Shown here: piece by piece, positions 15,518-23,888 of the stretch
Layout of the letters: each line of letters opens with the position of its first letter
How positions within the stretch are numbered: position 1 is the stretch's first letter
Assembly: GCA_937949615.1 (NCBI GenBank)
Contig: CALEDQ010000003.1
Span: 1-31,715 of the forward strand
Direction: 5' to 3'
Source of the DNA: an uncultured bacterium
Lineage (GTDB): Bacteria > Muiribacteriota > Ozemobacteria > Ozemobacterales > Ozemobacteraceae
Length of the DNA: 31,715 bases
Translations under genes and position numbers: made by a program
The notes under the pieces: model-generated
Database searches by the model: none
What the model saw: the letters and a program-made list of their open reading frames with translations, nothing else
What the model was told of the DNA's origin: nothing

Positions 15518-16693
15518 TCAGGAAAAAAGCGAGCGCAGGCGTTTGGTGCCCTGACCGATCAGTGATGCACCGCTTGACCAGATGTCTGCGACCACTTTGC
15601 CTGCCGAGCCGGCACTGCTGGTGATTTTGCCGCCGACAATCGCCGCACCGCCACTGATACGGTTCCATAAGCCGCCCTGATTCCAACGTTCCTGACCCCA
15701 GTTGCTCATATTATTGCCTGAATTCTTCGCAAAGTTCGAAGCGACGCCAACAATCGCGCCGGGCAGACCAAGAATCAACTTGGTGGCGCCACCGATAGTC
15801 TGACTGACCGAGTGGTTGTTCCAGCCGTTTACGACATCATTGATGCCGGATGCCATGTTGTCTTCAGTTGCGGTTTCAAAGGTTCCGGGGTAGGGGCTCG
15901 AGGTCGGTTCACAGGTGCCATTGTTGTCGATAAGAACGTTTGAATAGCTCACCAGGCCGCCGAGAACGCTTTTCCCAAAGGGTTTGCTCCAGGAAGTCAT
16001 GAATTTGTCGATCGGCATGGTGTGCGGGCCTTCGTCGCCCCAGTATGAATCGCGCATGCGCATCGAAACGACATTGCCATTTGCGTCTGTGTCATAGCCC
16101 GTAATACAGACCCAATGGGGCACGCCGCCGCTCGATTCGACAAGAACGATCACCGGTTTCCCTTCATCTATTCTTTTTGTAATGTCTTTAATGCCGGCGC
16201 GGTTCTTCATGCGCGCATCGATGCCATTCGCGCGCAGATATTCAGCAATCGTCGGAGGTGCCGTGAAAATGCCTCTCGGGTTGGATTCCTGGTAAACCTT
16301 CTGCGGGTCAGCTTCGATGCCCATGCCTTTCAGAAGCGTGCTCATCGCAAATTGACCGCAGTAGTTGTCGCCGTCAATATTGATATCAAGACTGTCGTAG
16401 CCATTAAGATGGTGTTCTCTGGCATTCTCGGTTCTGGTGACGCTGCGCTGGCCTTTCCAGGGTCCGAGGGTGCGGTAGATGCGACTCAGGTCTTTTATCA
16501 GCGAAGGCTCTACTGTTGCTGAGTTTGTGGCAACAGTTTCATCAGGCGTTGACGTTGATGTTGTCTCAGCAGGCGTGCTCTCGCTTTTCGCCGGGATGGT
16601 TACATTATCTACAGTAAACGGATTCGCATGCGCGATTGAAAAGGCGCAAAGAAACAAAGCGGTCATCAGCAGAAATGAAAATTTTCTGAACAT
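15518..16693 (-). CDS. Secreted C39-like cysteine peptidase
   Basis: A signal peptide of about 23 residues (FSFLLMTALFLCAFSIAHA) and a low-complexity Thr/Ser/Glu/Pro linker (about 36-62) precede a papain-fold domain. The predicted catalytic residues are C112 (DNYCGQF), H193 (VPHWVCITGYD) and D215 (MRDSYWG), the layout of C39-like peptidases. The C-terminal 150 residues are Gly/Ser/Asn-rich and contain hydrophobic glycine segments (GGATKLILGLPGAIVGVAS). The start is M at 16693, with GGAGG seven bases upstream; the ATG at 16720 lies inside the -10 box and cannot be the normal start. Length 391. The target is unknown; no bacteriocin-type leader or transporter gene is nearby, so export of a double-glycine peptide is not indicated. 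Confidence 0.8.
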   Translation of the reverse strand: MFRKFSFLLMTALFLCAFSIAHANPFTVDNVTIPAKSESTPAETTSTSTPDETVATNSATVEPSLIKDLSRIYRTLGPWKGQRSVTRTENAREHHLNGYDSLDINIDGDNYCGQFAMSTLLKGMGIEADPQKVYQESNPRGIFTAPPTIAEYLRANGIDARMKNRAGIKDITKRIDEGKPVIVLVESSGGVPHWVCITGYDTDANGNVVSMRMRDSYWGDEGPHTMPIDKFMTSWSKPFGKSVLGGLVSYSNVLIDNNGTCEPTSSPYPGTFETATEDNMASGINDVVNGWNNHSVSQTIGGATKLILGLPGAIVGVASNFAKNSGNNMSNWGQERWNQGGLWNRISGGAAIVGGKITSSAGSAGKVVADIWSSGASLIGQGTKRLRSLFS

Positions 16694-16718
16694 ACTGCCA
16701 CCTCCGGCATTCTTTATC

Positions 16719-16724
16719 ATTATA
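16719..16724 (-). promoter_or_regulatory. -10 box of the C39-like peptidase gene
   Basis: A perfect TATAAT on the minus strand sits 26 bases before the peptidase start, giving a leader of roughly 19 bases that contains GGAGG. No good -35 is present at 17 bases. The ten bases CGGGTATAAT recur at the ygeY promoter. Confidence 0.55.
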
Positions 16725-16878
16725 CCCGGAACGTGCCAGAAAAGTTTATCAAGTATTTACAAGCCGAGAAGTTGCCGCACCCGGTTTGAAAAATGGCTGC
16801 ATGTCTTAAAATTCGGGCATCTCTCTTCTATCGCCCGTAATTGTGTTATGCTCTGTAAAAAACGGAGAAGCTCAAGAT

Positions 16879-17481
16879 ATGAATGCGCCGCGTCGTCTGA
16901 TTATCGATGGGGTTTCGGGTGCCGGTAAGAGCCGTACCCTTGCCGCATTGAAGGCAATGTTAGAGCCTGTTTTACCTGGAAACTTCATATACGAGGAAGA
17001 AACCCTCGGAGAATTCATGGGCGAGGAACTGCCCCGCAACGACCTGACAGACAAAGAAAAATGCTGGCGCCTGGATGCCGTAATGCAGAAAATCGAAGAG
17101 GCCGGCAGCGAGCACCAGCCCTTATGGGTGATAGAGCGGTTTCATCCGACATATTATGCGCTGCTGCCGGAATGGCAGCTCTATGACCAGATCGATGCCC
17201 GTCTGGCCGAACTGGGGTTCGGGCTGGTTCTACTCAGGCTTCCGGAGCAGGAACTGGGAGGGCGGTCACTCTACAGGCAAGATCGCGACCCGAACCAGTG
17301 GGCCTCCGGCATGATCGAACTCTACGGCAGTGAATCAGGCGTCATTGAAGCTTTCAGGGCCTCACAGCAGCGACGCCTCGAATGCCTCGGCAGAACGCGC
17401 CTGCCATACATTGAAATAGACACCTCTTCCATGGCCTGGGAAACATTTGCCGCCAATATATGTTCATTTGCAGGCGTGTAG
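16879..17481 (+). CDS. P-loop nucleotide kinase-like protein
   Basis: This 200-residue protein begins with a strand and a Walker A loop, LIIDGVSGAGKS (7-18), the pattern of nucleoside and nucleotide kinases. Later segments include a possible Walker B or DRX-like VIERFH and a lid-like region with GGRSLYRQDRDPNQWASG. The exact substrate cannot be told; a thymidylate- or deoxynucleoside-kinase-like fold is the closest guess. The start is ATG 16879 with GGAG about 12 bases before it; an upstream ATG at 16843 has no ribosome site. It is divergent from the peptidase gene across 185 bases. No motif links it to either neighbour. Confidence 0.65.
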   Translation: MNAPRRLIIDGVSGAGKSRTLAALKAMLEPVLPGNFIYEEETLGEFMGEELPRNDLTDKEKCWRLDAVMQKIEEAGSEHQPLWVIERFHPTYYALLPEWQLYDQIDARLAELGFGLVLLRLPEQELGGRSLYRQDRDPNQWASGMIELYGSESGVIEAFRASQQRRLECLGRTRLPYIEIDTSSMAWETFAANICSFAGV

Positions 17482-17509
17482 ACATTTTGTGTTAAAATAG
17501 TAATATAAT
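17479..17509 (+). promoter_or_regulatory. Promoter of the NlpC/P60-like gene
   Basis: TATAAT at 17504-17509 is perfect; TAGACA at 17479-17484 is the best -35, with a 19-base spacer. It lies 25 bases before the start at 17535 and overlaps the stop of the previous gene. Confidence 0.45.
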
Positions 17510-17534
17510 TTCAATTGATTCCGGGGAAACACCG

Positions 17535-18812
17535 ATGATGAATCTTAAAATGACCGGTTTTAATATTAAGCGTAAGTATCTGCCAGGGCTGATTCTGCTC
17601 GTCGGCATGCTGTTTGTCGCCGGCTCTCTGCTGGCGCGGGGGCTTACTCATACCATCGCACCCGAAACGAAGCTGCGCGGATTTTTCGTCACCAGTTTCG
17701 GTGAGTTGCAGGTAATCATGCCCGAAGCGGGAAAAGGCCGTCAGATAATGGTTGCCATCGAGAAAGACGCCGGCGCCGAAGCTGTCGCCAGCTGCCTGCG
17801 CGACCTGTTTGGCTGCAAAAAGAACGCCAGATTGAAACCTGAACCGGTCGTGGCACAGAACAAATATGAAGAAGATCTGATCGCAATGTTTCCTGAGCTG
17901 CAGCTGCTGGCGATCAATGCTTTCCTGCCGCCGGCCGTGCAGGAACGCTTCAACCGCAAACTCGATTTCGGCGGGCCGAACTGCTTCAACACCGCTCTCG
18001 CCGCCACAGACGGTATCGACCGCCAGGAAACGCGGCATGTTTCCCTTAATGAATTCAAGGCCCGTATGGGGCTGCTTTATCACGAAGTTTCATCTGAAAA
18101 CCCGGTGCCGGGCGATGTGCTGCTCTATAACTCTTCCGATCATGCGGCCGTTTACCTCGGCGGCGATCGGGTGTTCCACAAGAAAGATCTGCACAAGGAA
18201 TATTACTTTCGCATGCCGAACCGGCTTGAAGTTTTTCATGCTGACCCGGGCGAATGGGTGCCGGGGCCGAATTACTGCGGGCCATATTCGAAGCCCGGTG
18301 ATACGAAAATCAGCCGGATCCAGGGTTTCCGTCGCGGGGCAACACCGCTGCAGGCCTGGAACGATGCGGTCATGACCAGACCCGAGTATCCGGTCATCAG
18401 CCTCATGAAAACCACCGCCATGAAAACCGCGCCGGCCTGGAGTCTTGGCAAGGTCATGGGCTACTGGAGCGAAATTCTCAGCGAGGAACTGGCCACGAAA
18501 CTCGGTGAATCGATGAAGACCGACGCCGCCGGTCGCCTGCTCTACACCGAACTTGAGAGCGTCAGAGACCAGATTTTTATCTCGATCGAAGATAATTATT
18601 TTTCGAGCCCCTACGCCAATGGCGATAAAATCGCGAAAGAGATCTGGTTCTTCGACAACGAATACGCCCGCAGCCTGATTACGGCGCTGCGCCGGCTCTA
18701 CGGGCTCGAAACCGACGAAGAAACGCTGAATCGCGTCTGCCTGACCCTCAAAGCCATCAACGGCGACTACCGCGGCAAATCGCTGCTAGCCATCATCAAA
18801 GCCGGCAATTAA
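17535..18812 (+). CDS. Membrane-anchored NlpC/P60-like papain-fold protein
   Basis: This is a 425-residue protein. One membrane segment near the N-terminus (about residues 15-35, LPGLILLVGMLFVAGSLLA) puts the rest outside the inner membrane. The middle holds an NlpC/P60-like fold: candidate catalytic C150 (GGPNCFNTAL), H203 (SDHAAVYLGG) and H215 (VFHKK), preceded by VPGDVLLY. Such domains cut peptide links in cell-wall peptides, but this one is divergent and other amide substrates are possible. The remaining 180 residues are helical and unassigned. GGGGA about eight bases before the first ATG supports the start; a second ATG follows directly. It has its own promoter and a terminator-like hairpin after it. 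Confidence 0.7.
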   Translation: MMNLKMTGFNIKRKYLPGLILLVGMLFVAGSLLARGLTHTIAPETKLRGFFVTSFGELQVIMPEAGKGRQIMVAIEKDAGAEAVASCLRDLFGCKKNARLKPEPVVAQNKYEEDLIAMFPELQLLAINAFLPPAVQERFNRKLDFGGPNCFNTALAATDGIDRQETRHVSLNEFKARMGLLYHEVSSENPVPGDVLLYNSSDHAAVYLGGDRVFHKKDLHKEYYFRMPNRLEVFHADPGEWVPGPNYCGPYSKPGDTKISRIQGFRRGATPLQAWNDAVMTRPEYPVISLMKTTAMKTAPAWSLGKVMGYWSEILSEELATKLGESMKTDAAGRLLYTELESVRDQIFISIEDNYFSSPYANGDKIAKEIWFFDNEYARSLITALRRLYGLETDEETLNRVCLTLKAINGDYRGKSLLAIIKAGN

Positions 18813-18833
18813 CAAAGGTTTAAAAGGGCTTCT

Positions 18834-18867
18834 TGCGCCAGTCTTTGAATGGCGCATCTGATTTTTC
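18834..18867 (+). terminator. Weak terminator after the NlpC/P60-like gene
   Basis: The seven-base arms TGCGCCA and TGGCGCA with a nine-base loop are followed by TCTGATTTTT. The T run is six bases away, so efficiency is doubtful. Confidence 0.45.
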
Positions 18868-19064
18868 GCGGCCTGTGAGCTTTAATTATTCATTTTTCCT
18901 GCTTAAAAAGTGAAAATTTAGCATACCCAGATAAAGCACACTGATTTTTATAAAAATTACAGTGATCGTATGAAAATTTGCCGAAAAGCATCTGTGAAAC
19001 AATGATTTTAGAAAAAATTCCTTCGCTCATGGGAAACGGCTGGGCAAGAAAAGCATCCGGCATA

Positions 19065-19093
19065 TTGTTAAAAAGTTAACAGTCGGGTATAAT
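19065..19093 (+). promoter_or_regulatory. Sigma-70-type promoter of ygeY
   Basis: TTGTTA (19065-19070) and a perfect TATAAT (19088-19093) are separated by 17 bases. The small inverted repeat GTTAA-AAAG-TTAAC (19067-19080) overlaps the -35 and spacer and could be an operator. Transcription should begin near 19100. Confidence 0.75.
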
Positions 19094-19157
19094 TTGGCGA
19101 CGCGGACGGTCGATATATTACTTCGGTCTGCACCACTATAGAAAACTGGAGATTGGA

Positions 19158-20360
19158 ATGAGCAACGCAAAGAAAATCATGGAACTGGCTGAGAAGTATC
19201 GCGATTATACCGCCAAAAACCTTGGCAAAATGGTTAAGATCCCTTCTGAAAGCATGAAGGAAAAAGACGTGCAGGCTGAAGTCGCACGTCAGATGAAAGA
19301 AGCCGGTTTCGATGAAGTTCGCACCGACGGTCTCGGCAACGTTATCGGCCGCATCGGCAACGGTAAAACCATCATCGCCATCGACGGTCATGTCGATACG
19401 GTCGGTGTCGGCAACCGCGCCAACTGGGAATTTGACCCGTTCTCGGGCGAAGTCAAAGACGGTTATGTTCACGGCCGCGGCACCATCGATCAGGAAGGCG
19501 GCATCGCCTCTGCCATCACCGCCGGCCGCATTCTCAAAGACATGGCTTTTGACCGCGACATCACCTTTTATGTTGTCAGCTCGGTCATGGAAGAAGATTG
19601 CGACGGTCTCTGCTGGAAATACATCGTCGAAGAAGAAAAAATCAAACCTCACTTCGTCATCAGCACCGAACCGACCAACCTCAACATCTACCGCGGTCAC
19701 CGCGGCCGCATGGAAATCGGCGTCGATTTCCGCGGTATTTCATGCCACGGCTCAGCTCCCGAACGCGGCAAAAACGCCGTTTACATGGCAGCCAAATTCG
19801 CCCTCGAAGTCGAAAAGCTCAATGAGCGCCTGAAACACGATGATTTCCTCGGCAAAGGCACTGTTACAATTTCTGAATTCAAGTCTGGCAGCCCGTCTCT
19901 GTGCGCCGTCGCCGACTCTGTGCATATTCACCTCGATCGTCGTCTCACCTGGGGCGAAACCAAAGATTCAGCCGTGAAAGAAGTTGAAGACGTGCTGAAG
20001 AACCTCGGTTTCAAACTTGGCGACGAAGCCAAGGTCGAAGTTCTGCACTATGAAGAAGTCGCTTATACCGGTCTCAAATACGGCATGGAAAAATACTTCC
20101 CGACCTGGAAGATCCCCGAAACCGAACACGTCGTTCAGACCGGCGTCAAATCATTCAAAGAACTGTTCAACAAAGACCCGAAGGTCGACAAATGGACATT
20201 CTCAACCAACGGCGTCACCATCAACGGTTACTACAAGATTCCGATGATCGGTTTCGGCCCGGGCAATGAAGTTTATGCTCACGCCCCGAACGAAAAGATT
20301 CCGGTTGACGATCTCGTAAAAGCCGCCGCTTTCTACGCACAGTTCGCCTACAATATCTAA
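19158..20360 (+). CDS. ygeY: YgeY-family selenium metabolism-linked hydrolase (M20 metallopeptidase fold)
   Basis: This 400-residue protein is a two-metal M20/ArgE/DapE-type amidohydrolase. Metal-site residues appear in order: H78 and D80 (DGHVDTVG), D111 (GTIDQEGG), E145-E146-D147 (VMEEDCDG), then STEPTNL and the late HAPNEK. The overall sequence matches the YgeY family, which comparative genomics (Haft and Self 2008) links to selenium-dependent molybdenum hydroxylases. Its substrate is not established; an acylated or carbamoylated amine is plausible because the next gene is a carbamoyltransferase homologue. GGAG just before the ATG fixes the start. No in-frame TGA (selenocysteine) is present. 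Confidence 0.92.
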   Translation: MSNAKKIMELAEKYRDYTAKNLGKMVKIPSESMKEKDVQAEVARQMKEAGFDEVRTDGLGNVIGRIGNGKTIIAIDGHVDTVGVGNRANWEFDPFSGEVKDGYVHGRGTIDQEGGIASAITAGRILKDMAFDRDITFYVVSSVMEEDCDGLCWKYIVEEEKIKPHFVISTEPTNLNIYRGHRGRMEIGVDFRGISCHGSAPERGKNAVYMAAKFALEVEKLNERLKHDDFLGKGTVTISEFKSGSPSLCAVADSVHIHLDRRLTWGETKDSAVKEVEDVLKNLGFKLGDEAKVEVLHYEEVAYTGLKYGMEKYFPTWKIPETEHVVQTGVKSFKELFNKDPKVDKWTFSTNGVTINGYYKIPMIGFGPGNEVYAHAPNEKIPVDDLVKAAAFYAQFAYNI

Positions 20361-20369
20361 CGTAATAAC

Positions 20370-20410
20370 CCGTTGAGCAGCGTTTGATAAAAACGCTGTT
20401 CAACGGTTCT
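20370..20410 (+). terminator. Long hairpin between ygeY and ygeW, terminator or attenuator
   Basis: Bases 20370-20385 pair with 20391-20406 through 16 pairs (one G:U) around a five-base loop, followed by TTCTCTTTTG. The T tract is imperfect, so some read-through into ygeW is likely. No separate strong promoter for ygeW is visible in the 50 bases after it. Confidence 0.65.
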
Positions 20411-20456
20411 CTTTTGTCTGCAAGGTTTTGCAATAATTCAAAAAAGGAAACAAGAA

Positions 20457-21647
20457 ATGAAAGAATTGAATGCTCTGCTGAAAGAAATCAAGGGTTACAA
20501 AACCAAACTGCACGGTAAAGACTTCCTGCTCACCTGGGAAAAAACCACCGACGAACTGAAACAGATTCTCGCCATCGCCGACCTGCTCAAAATGATGCGC
20601 GACAAAAATATTTCCGCCAAAGTATTCGACAGCGGCCTGGCCGTATCGCTTTTCCGCGATAACTCAACCCGCACCAGATTTTCTTTTGCTTCAGCCTGTA
20701 ATTTGCTCGGCCTTGCCGTTCAGGATCTCGACGAAGGCAAATCACAGATTGCCCACGGCGAAACCGTTCGCGAAACCGCCAATATGATCTCTTTCCTGTC
20801 TGAAGTTATCGGTATCCGCGACGATATGTATCTCGGCGCCGGCAACACCTATATGCGCGAAGTCGGCGAAGCCCTTGATGACGGCGTCAAACAGGGCGTT
20901 CTGCCCCAGAGACCGGCAGTTGTCAACCTGCAGTGCGACGTTGACCACCCGACCCAGGCAATGGCCGACCTCGGCTGGCTGAAAGAACATTTCGGCGGCC
21001 TCGACAAGCTCAAAGGCAAGAAGATCGCAATGACCTGGGCATATTCACCGAGCTACGGCAAGCCCCTTTCCGTACCTCAGGGCATTATCGGCCTGATGAC
21101 CCGCTTCGGCATGGAAGTATCGCTCGCTCACCCCGAAGGCTACAACCTGATTCCCGATGTCATGGAAGTTGCCAAAAAGAACGCCAAGGAAAGCGGCGGC
21201 AAGTTCGAAGTCAGCAACAGCATGGAAGCAGCCTTCAAGGGCGCCGATATCGTTTACCCGAAGAGCTGGGCCCCGTATGCCGTTATGGGCAAACGCACCG
21301 AACTGCTGCGCAAGAACGATCACGACGGTCTCAAGGCTCTCGAAAAAGAATGCCTGGCCAACAACGCCAAATTCAAGAACTGGGAATGCACTGAAGACAT
21401 GATGAAGCTCACCAAAAAAGGTAAAGCTCTCTACATGCACTGCCTGCCCGCCGACATCACCGACGTATCATGCAAAGCCGGCGAAGTTGCCGCCAGCGTT
21501 TTCGATCGCTATCGCATCGAAACCTACAAAGAAGCCGGCTACAAGCCCTACATGATCGCTGCCATGATTCTCACCAGCCGTTTCAAAGAAGCTCCTGCCA
21601 TGCTCGAAGCCCTGGTCGAAAAAGGCCGCAAACGCATCAAATTCTGA
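20457..21647 (+). CDS. ygeW: Knotted carbamoyltransferase YgeW
   Basis: The 396-residue length and motifs match the YgeW branch of the aspartate/ornithine carbamoyltransferase superfamily: the carbamoyl-phosphate loop S70-T-R-T-R74, H164-P-T-Q167, and H328-C-L-P331. The family has a C-terminal knot; its natural second substrate is not firmly known. It sits 96 bases after ygeY in the same orientation, as in other selenium/purine loci. AAAGGAA eight bases before the ATG gives the start. In E. coli the genes ygeX (diaminopropionate lyase) and hyuA accompany it; they are absent here. Confidence 0.92.
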   Translation: MKELNALLKEIKGYKTKLHGKDFLLTWEKTTDELKQILAIADLLKMMRDKNISAKVFDSGLAVSLFRDNSTRTRFSFASACNLLGLAVQDLDEGKSQIAHGETVRETANMISFLSEVIGIRDDMYLGAGNTYMREVGEALDDGVKQGVLPQRPAVVNLQCDVDHPTQAMADLGWLKEHFGGLDKLKGKKIAMTWAYSPSYGKPLSVPQGIIGLMTRFGMEVSLAHPEGYNLIPDVMEVAKKNAKESGGKFEVSNSMEAAFKGADIVYPKSWAPYAVMGKRTELLRKNDHDGLKALEKECLANNAKFKNWECTEDMMKLTKKGKALYMHCLPADITDVSCKAGEVAASVFDRYRIETYKEAGYKPYMIAAMILTSRFKEAPAMLEALVEKGRKRIKF

Positions 21648-21658
21648 TCTGATCAACA

Positions 21659-21695
21659 AAAAAAAGCTTCAGGCGTGAGCCTGAAGCTTTTTTTT
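21659..21695. terminator. Bidirectional intrinsic terminator
   Basis: A 14-base perfect stem (GCTTCAGGC core, loop GTGA, 21661-21692) is flanked by A runs on the left and T runs on the right. It ends ygeW on the plus strand and the converging sensor gene on the minus strand. Confidence 0.93.
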
Positions 21696-21712
21696 GCCTT
21701 ACAAAGTATTTA

Positions 21713-23782
21713 TCAGCTGCTGAGGGCGAGGCGGATGGCTTCCTGCAGGCTGCCGGAATTGAAAGGTTTGCGCAGAAACGCCTGCGGCAACTCAGTGTGA
21801 CTGCCCTTGACCGCCATGGCGTCATCATAGCCGCTGGCGAGAATGAATGGCAGACCCGGTGCTTTTTTTCGCAGCGCCGACAGTGTCTGCCAGCCGTCGA
21901 TGCCAGGCATGAGAAGGTCGCAGATTACCAGACGTACGGTTTCCTGGTTGGCAAGAAATACCTGAATGGCCTCAGTTCCGTCTCTTGCTTCGAGAACTTT
22001 GAAATTGAAATGCTGCAGCATGCTGGTCGTAATAAAACGCAGCATCTGATCACCCTCAATTACAAGGATATGCCCACCTTCGAGCTGCATTGGCAGAGTT
22101 TGCGCCTGACGGTCCTGAAGCTGCATTTTTTCTTCGGGCGTTTTGCCATGGGTTTCGCCGAGATATGACATCAGCATTGAACTGAGTTCTGCAGCTTTAA
22201 TCGCTGCTTTCATGGCATCATGCTTCTTTTTTTTGCGGGGATCACTGCTGTCTAATTTGAGCAGCTCAAGATTGCCGATGACCAGTTGCAGCTGATTATT
22301 GAATTGTTGTGCCACTGCCTCGGTAAGCTTCGACAGACTGTCTGAATTTTCTGTCTGGCGGCGGTATGACTCGACGAGAATTTTCTGATGCTCGGCCTCT
22401 TTACGGGTAATGGCATTCGAAAAAATTTCGCCGACAACTTTCAGCAGCGAGACTTCTTCATTGGTCCAGGTTCGGCTGGTTGTCAGGCTGTCGTAGCCAA
22501 ACATGCCGATAGCCTGACCCTCGCGAAAAAGTGGCAGAAGCAGAATTCCCTGCGTTTCATCTTGTTCGAGGATGGTTCTGAAGTAATTGTCCTCCGGTGG
22601 CATCTCATCAAGATTGTTGATCTGGTAATGATCCAGAGTCTGATTCTGAAACCTTTCAATAAAGCCGCATTCAAAGAGCGGAAAGGATTGATATTTTTCC
22701 TTGAGACTTTTAACTCCGGGCGCGCACCATTCATGGGTGTTGGTAATGGTCTTTCGATACCTGTCGTAGGTAAAGATATAACCGCGGCCGATCTCGAAAA
22801 AATCGCAGGTCAGGCGCAGCGAATTTTCGATAACCTGATCGATTTCGCCAACCGTGCAGTTCACAAATCTGGTTGAAATGTTCGATATCAGGCGCTCGAA
22901 CCTGAAGTGATGCTGCAGACGGTTTTCGGTGTCTTTGTATTCGCTCATGTCTTCATAGATGGCAATGCCGCCGATGATTCTGCCTGAATGGTCATAAATC
23001 GGAGTTGCCATCGCCCGCAGCGGTGTAATTTTTTTTGAAGTTATGGAACTGTAGTAACTGTTATAATAACCGGTGCGGCCGGCAAGAGCGTCACATACGG
23101 CTTTCTGGGCTTTGTCGTCAGAAAGACGCAGCATATTGACTTTTCTGAGCTTCTCACGCGTAGAATCAATGATCTGCAGAAATTTATCGTTGCAGTCGAG
23201 GATTACGCCATGCGTATCAAAATAAAGAATTCCGATCGGAGAATTCTCGTAAATCAGCTGATATTTCTTTTCCGTTGCTTTAAGTTCTTCTGTAAGGCGG
23301 CGGATCGGAAAGCTCTCTGGATCGCCGGGGGTCTCCTGGGGAAAGGAAATATGTGTGTGCTCGAACCTGGCTTTGTCTTCTGCAACCGATATCAGGGCCG
23401 AAAATCTCGCAGTCGGGATTTCGAAATCTACTCTTTCAAATTTTCCTTGTAAAGTGAGGCAGCCCCAGGCAAGAAAATGGCTGTTGCCGATCTGTTGCCA
23501 GTTAATTTCGCTTTGCTTAACCAGAATCGGGTCTTTGATCTGATCAAAATCTGCTTTTAATACTTTCGCTGCTTCGGTCGGATTATGCGACATTTCATGA
23601 AAAGCAGAGCCGATTCCGGTAAAGGCCTTGCCAAGCATCTTTTTGACGGCCGCCAGGTCGCGTCGCTTAAAGTAGGCCTCGAAAAAATCTGCAAGAAAAT
23701 CTTCAGCGATTTTTGCCGGAGTTTTGCTGACTTTCACCAGAGCAGATTTCTCTGACTTGCCTGTTTTTTTATTCCCAACCAT
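21713..23782 (-). CDS. SnoaL-PAS-GAF-pseudo-kinase-receiver signalling protein
   Basis: This is a 689-residue cytoplasmic protein with no membrane segment. Domains in order: SnoaL-like/NTF2 fold (about 20-145), PAS (about 165-290), GAF (about 300-455), a short DHp-like helical hairpin (about 475-545) and a C-terminal receiver (about 568-689, D622 in VICDLLMPG, K in FLRKPF). In relatives the DHp motif is AHDFNN; here it is A491-Q492-Q493-F494-N-N, so the phospho-acceptor His is Gln, and no HATPase domain follows: the receiver comes directly after. The protein therefore cannot phosphorylate itself and probably acts as a ligand-regulated adaptor or receives phosphate from another kinase. The start is ATG 23782 with a weak AAAGG upstream. 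It is separated from ssnA by a strong terminator. Confidence 0.85.
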   Translation of the reverse strand: MVGNKKTGKSEKSALVKVSKTPAKIAEDFLADFFEAYFKRRDLAAVKKMLGKAFTGIGSAFHEMSHNPTEAAKVLKADFDQIKDPILVKQSEINWQQIGNSHFLAWGCLTLQGKFERVDFEIPTARFSALISVAEDKARFEHTHISFPQETPGDPESFPIRRLTEELKATEKKYQLIYENSPIGILYFDTHGVILDCNDKFLQIIDSTREKLRKVNMLRLSDDKAQKAVCDALAGRTGYYNSYYSSITSKKITPLRAMATPIYDHSGRIIGGIAIYEDMSEYKDTENRLQHHFRFERLISNISTRFVNCTVGEIDQVIENSLRLTCDFFEIGRGYIFTYDRYRKTITNTHEWCAPGVKSLKEKYQSFPLFECGFIERFQNQTLDHYQINNLDEMPPEDNYFRTILEQDETQGILLLPLFREGQAIGMFGYDSLTTSRTWTNEEVSLLKVVGEIFSNAITRKEAEHQKILVESYRRQTENSDSLSKLTEAVAQQFNNQLQLVIGNLELLKLDSSDPRKKKKHDAMKAAIKAAELSSMLMSYLGETHGKTPEEKMQLQDRQAQTLPMQLEGGHILVIEGDQMLRFITTSMLQHFNFKVLEARDGTEAIQVFLANQETVRLVICDLLMPGIDGWQTLSALRKKAPGLPFILASGYDDAMAVKGSHTELPQAFLRKPFNSGSLQEAIRLALSS

Positions 23783-23814
23783 TAAACGCCTTTATACAGC
23801 AGAACTTTTTTCTA

Positions 23815-23851
23815 AAAAACCGCCTCACCCAGACTAGCACAGGTGAGGCGG
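23815..23851 (-). terminator. Intrinsic terminator of ssnA
   Basis: CCGCCTCACC (23820-23829) pairs with GGTGAGGCGG (23842-23851), and on the minus strand the stem is followed by six T. It lies 38 bases after the ssnA stop and insulates the signalling gene. Confidence 0.9.
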
Positions 23852-23888
23852 CAGAAACAAGCGTTACTAAAAATCAGGCTGCGGGAGC

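Larger units (their letters stand above)
18813..19157. other. Intergenic region before ygeY
   Basis: This 345-base stretch is more AT-rich than its neighbours and holds no gene. Its left end carries an inverted repeat (TGCGCCA at 18834-18840, TGGCGCA at 18850-18856) followed by a short T run, a weak terminator for the preceding gene. Its right end carries the ygeY promoter and a leader of about 58 bases. The middle (about 18870-19050) shows no clear structure. Confidence 0.7.

Noticed and set aside
16115..16928. Plus-strand open frames opposite the C39-like peptidase gene
   Set aside because: They lie opposite a gene with a signal peptide and complete catalytic triad and show no domain.
19068..19700. 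Minus-strand open frame of 210 codons opposite ygeY
   Set aside because: ygeY is clearly coding on the plus strand; the antisense frame is a product of GC-rich codon use and overlaps the ygeY promoter.
19158..21647. In-frame TGA encoding selenocysteine in the selenium-linked genes
   Set aside because: Both frames are open from start to a normal stop at full family length, so no recoding is needed.
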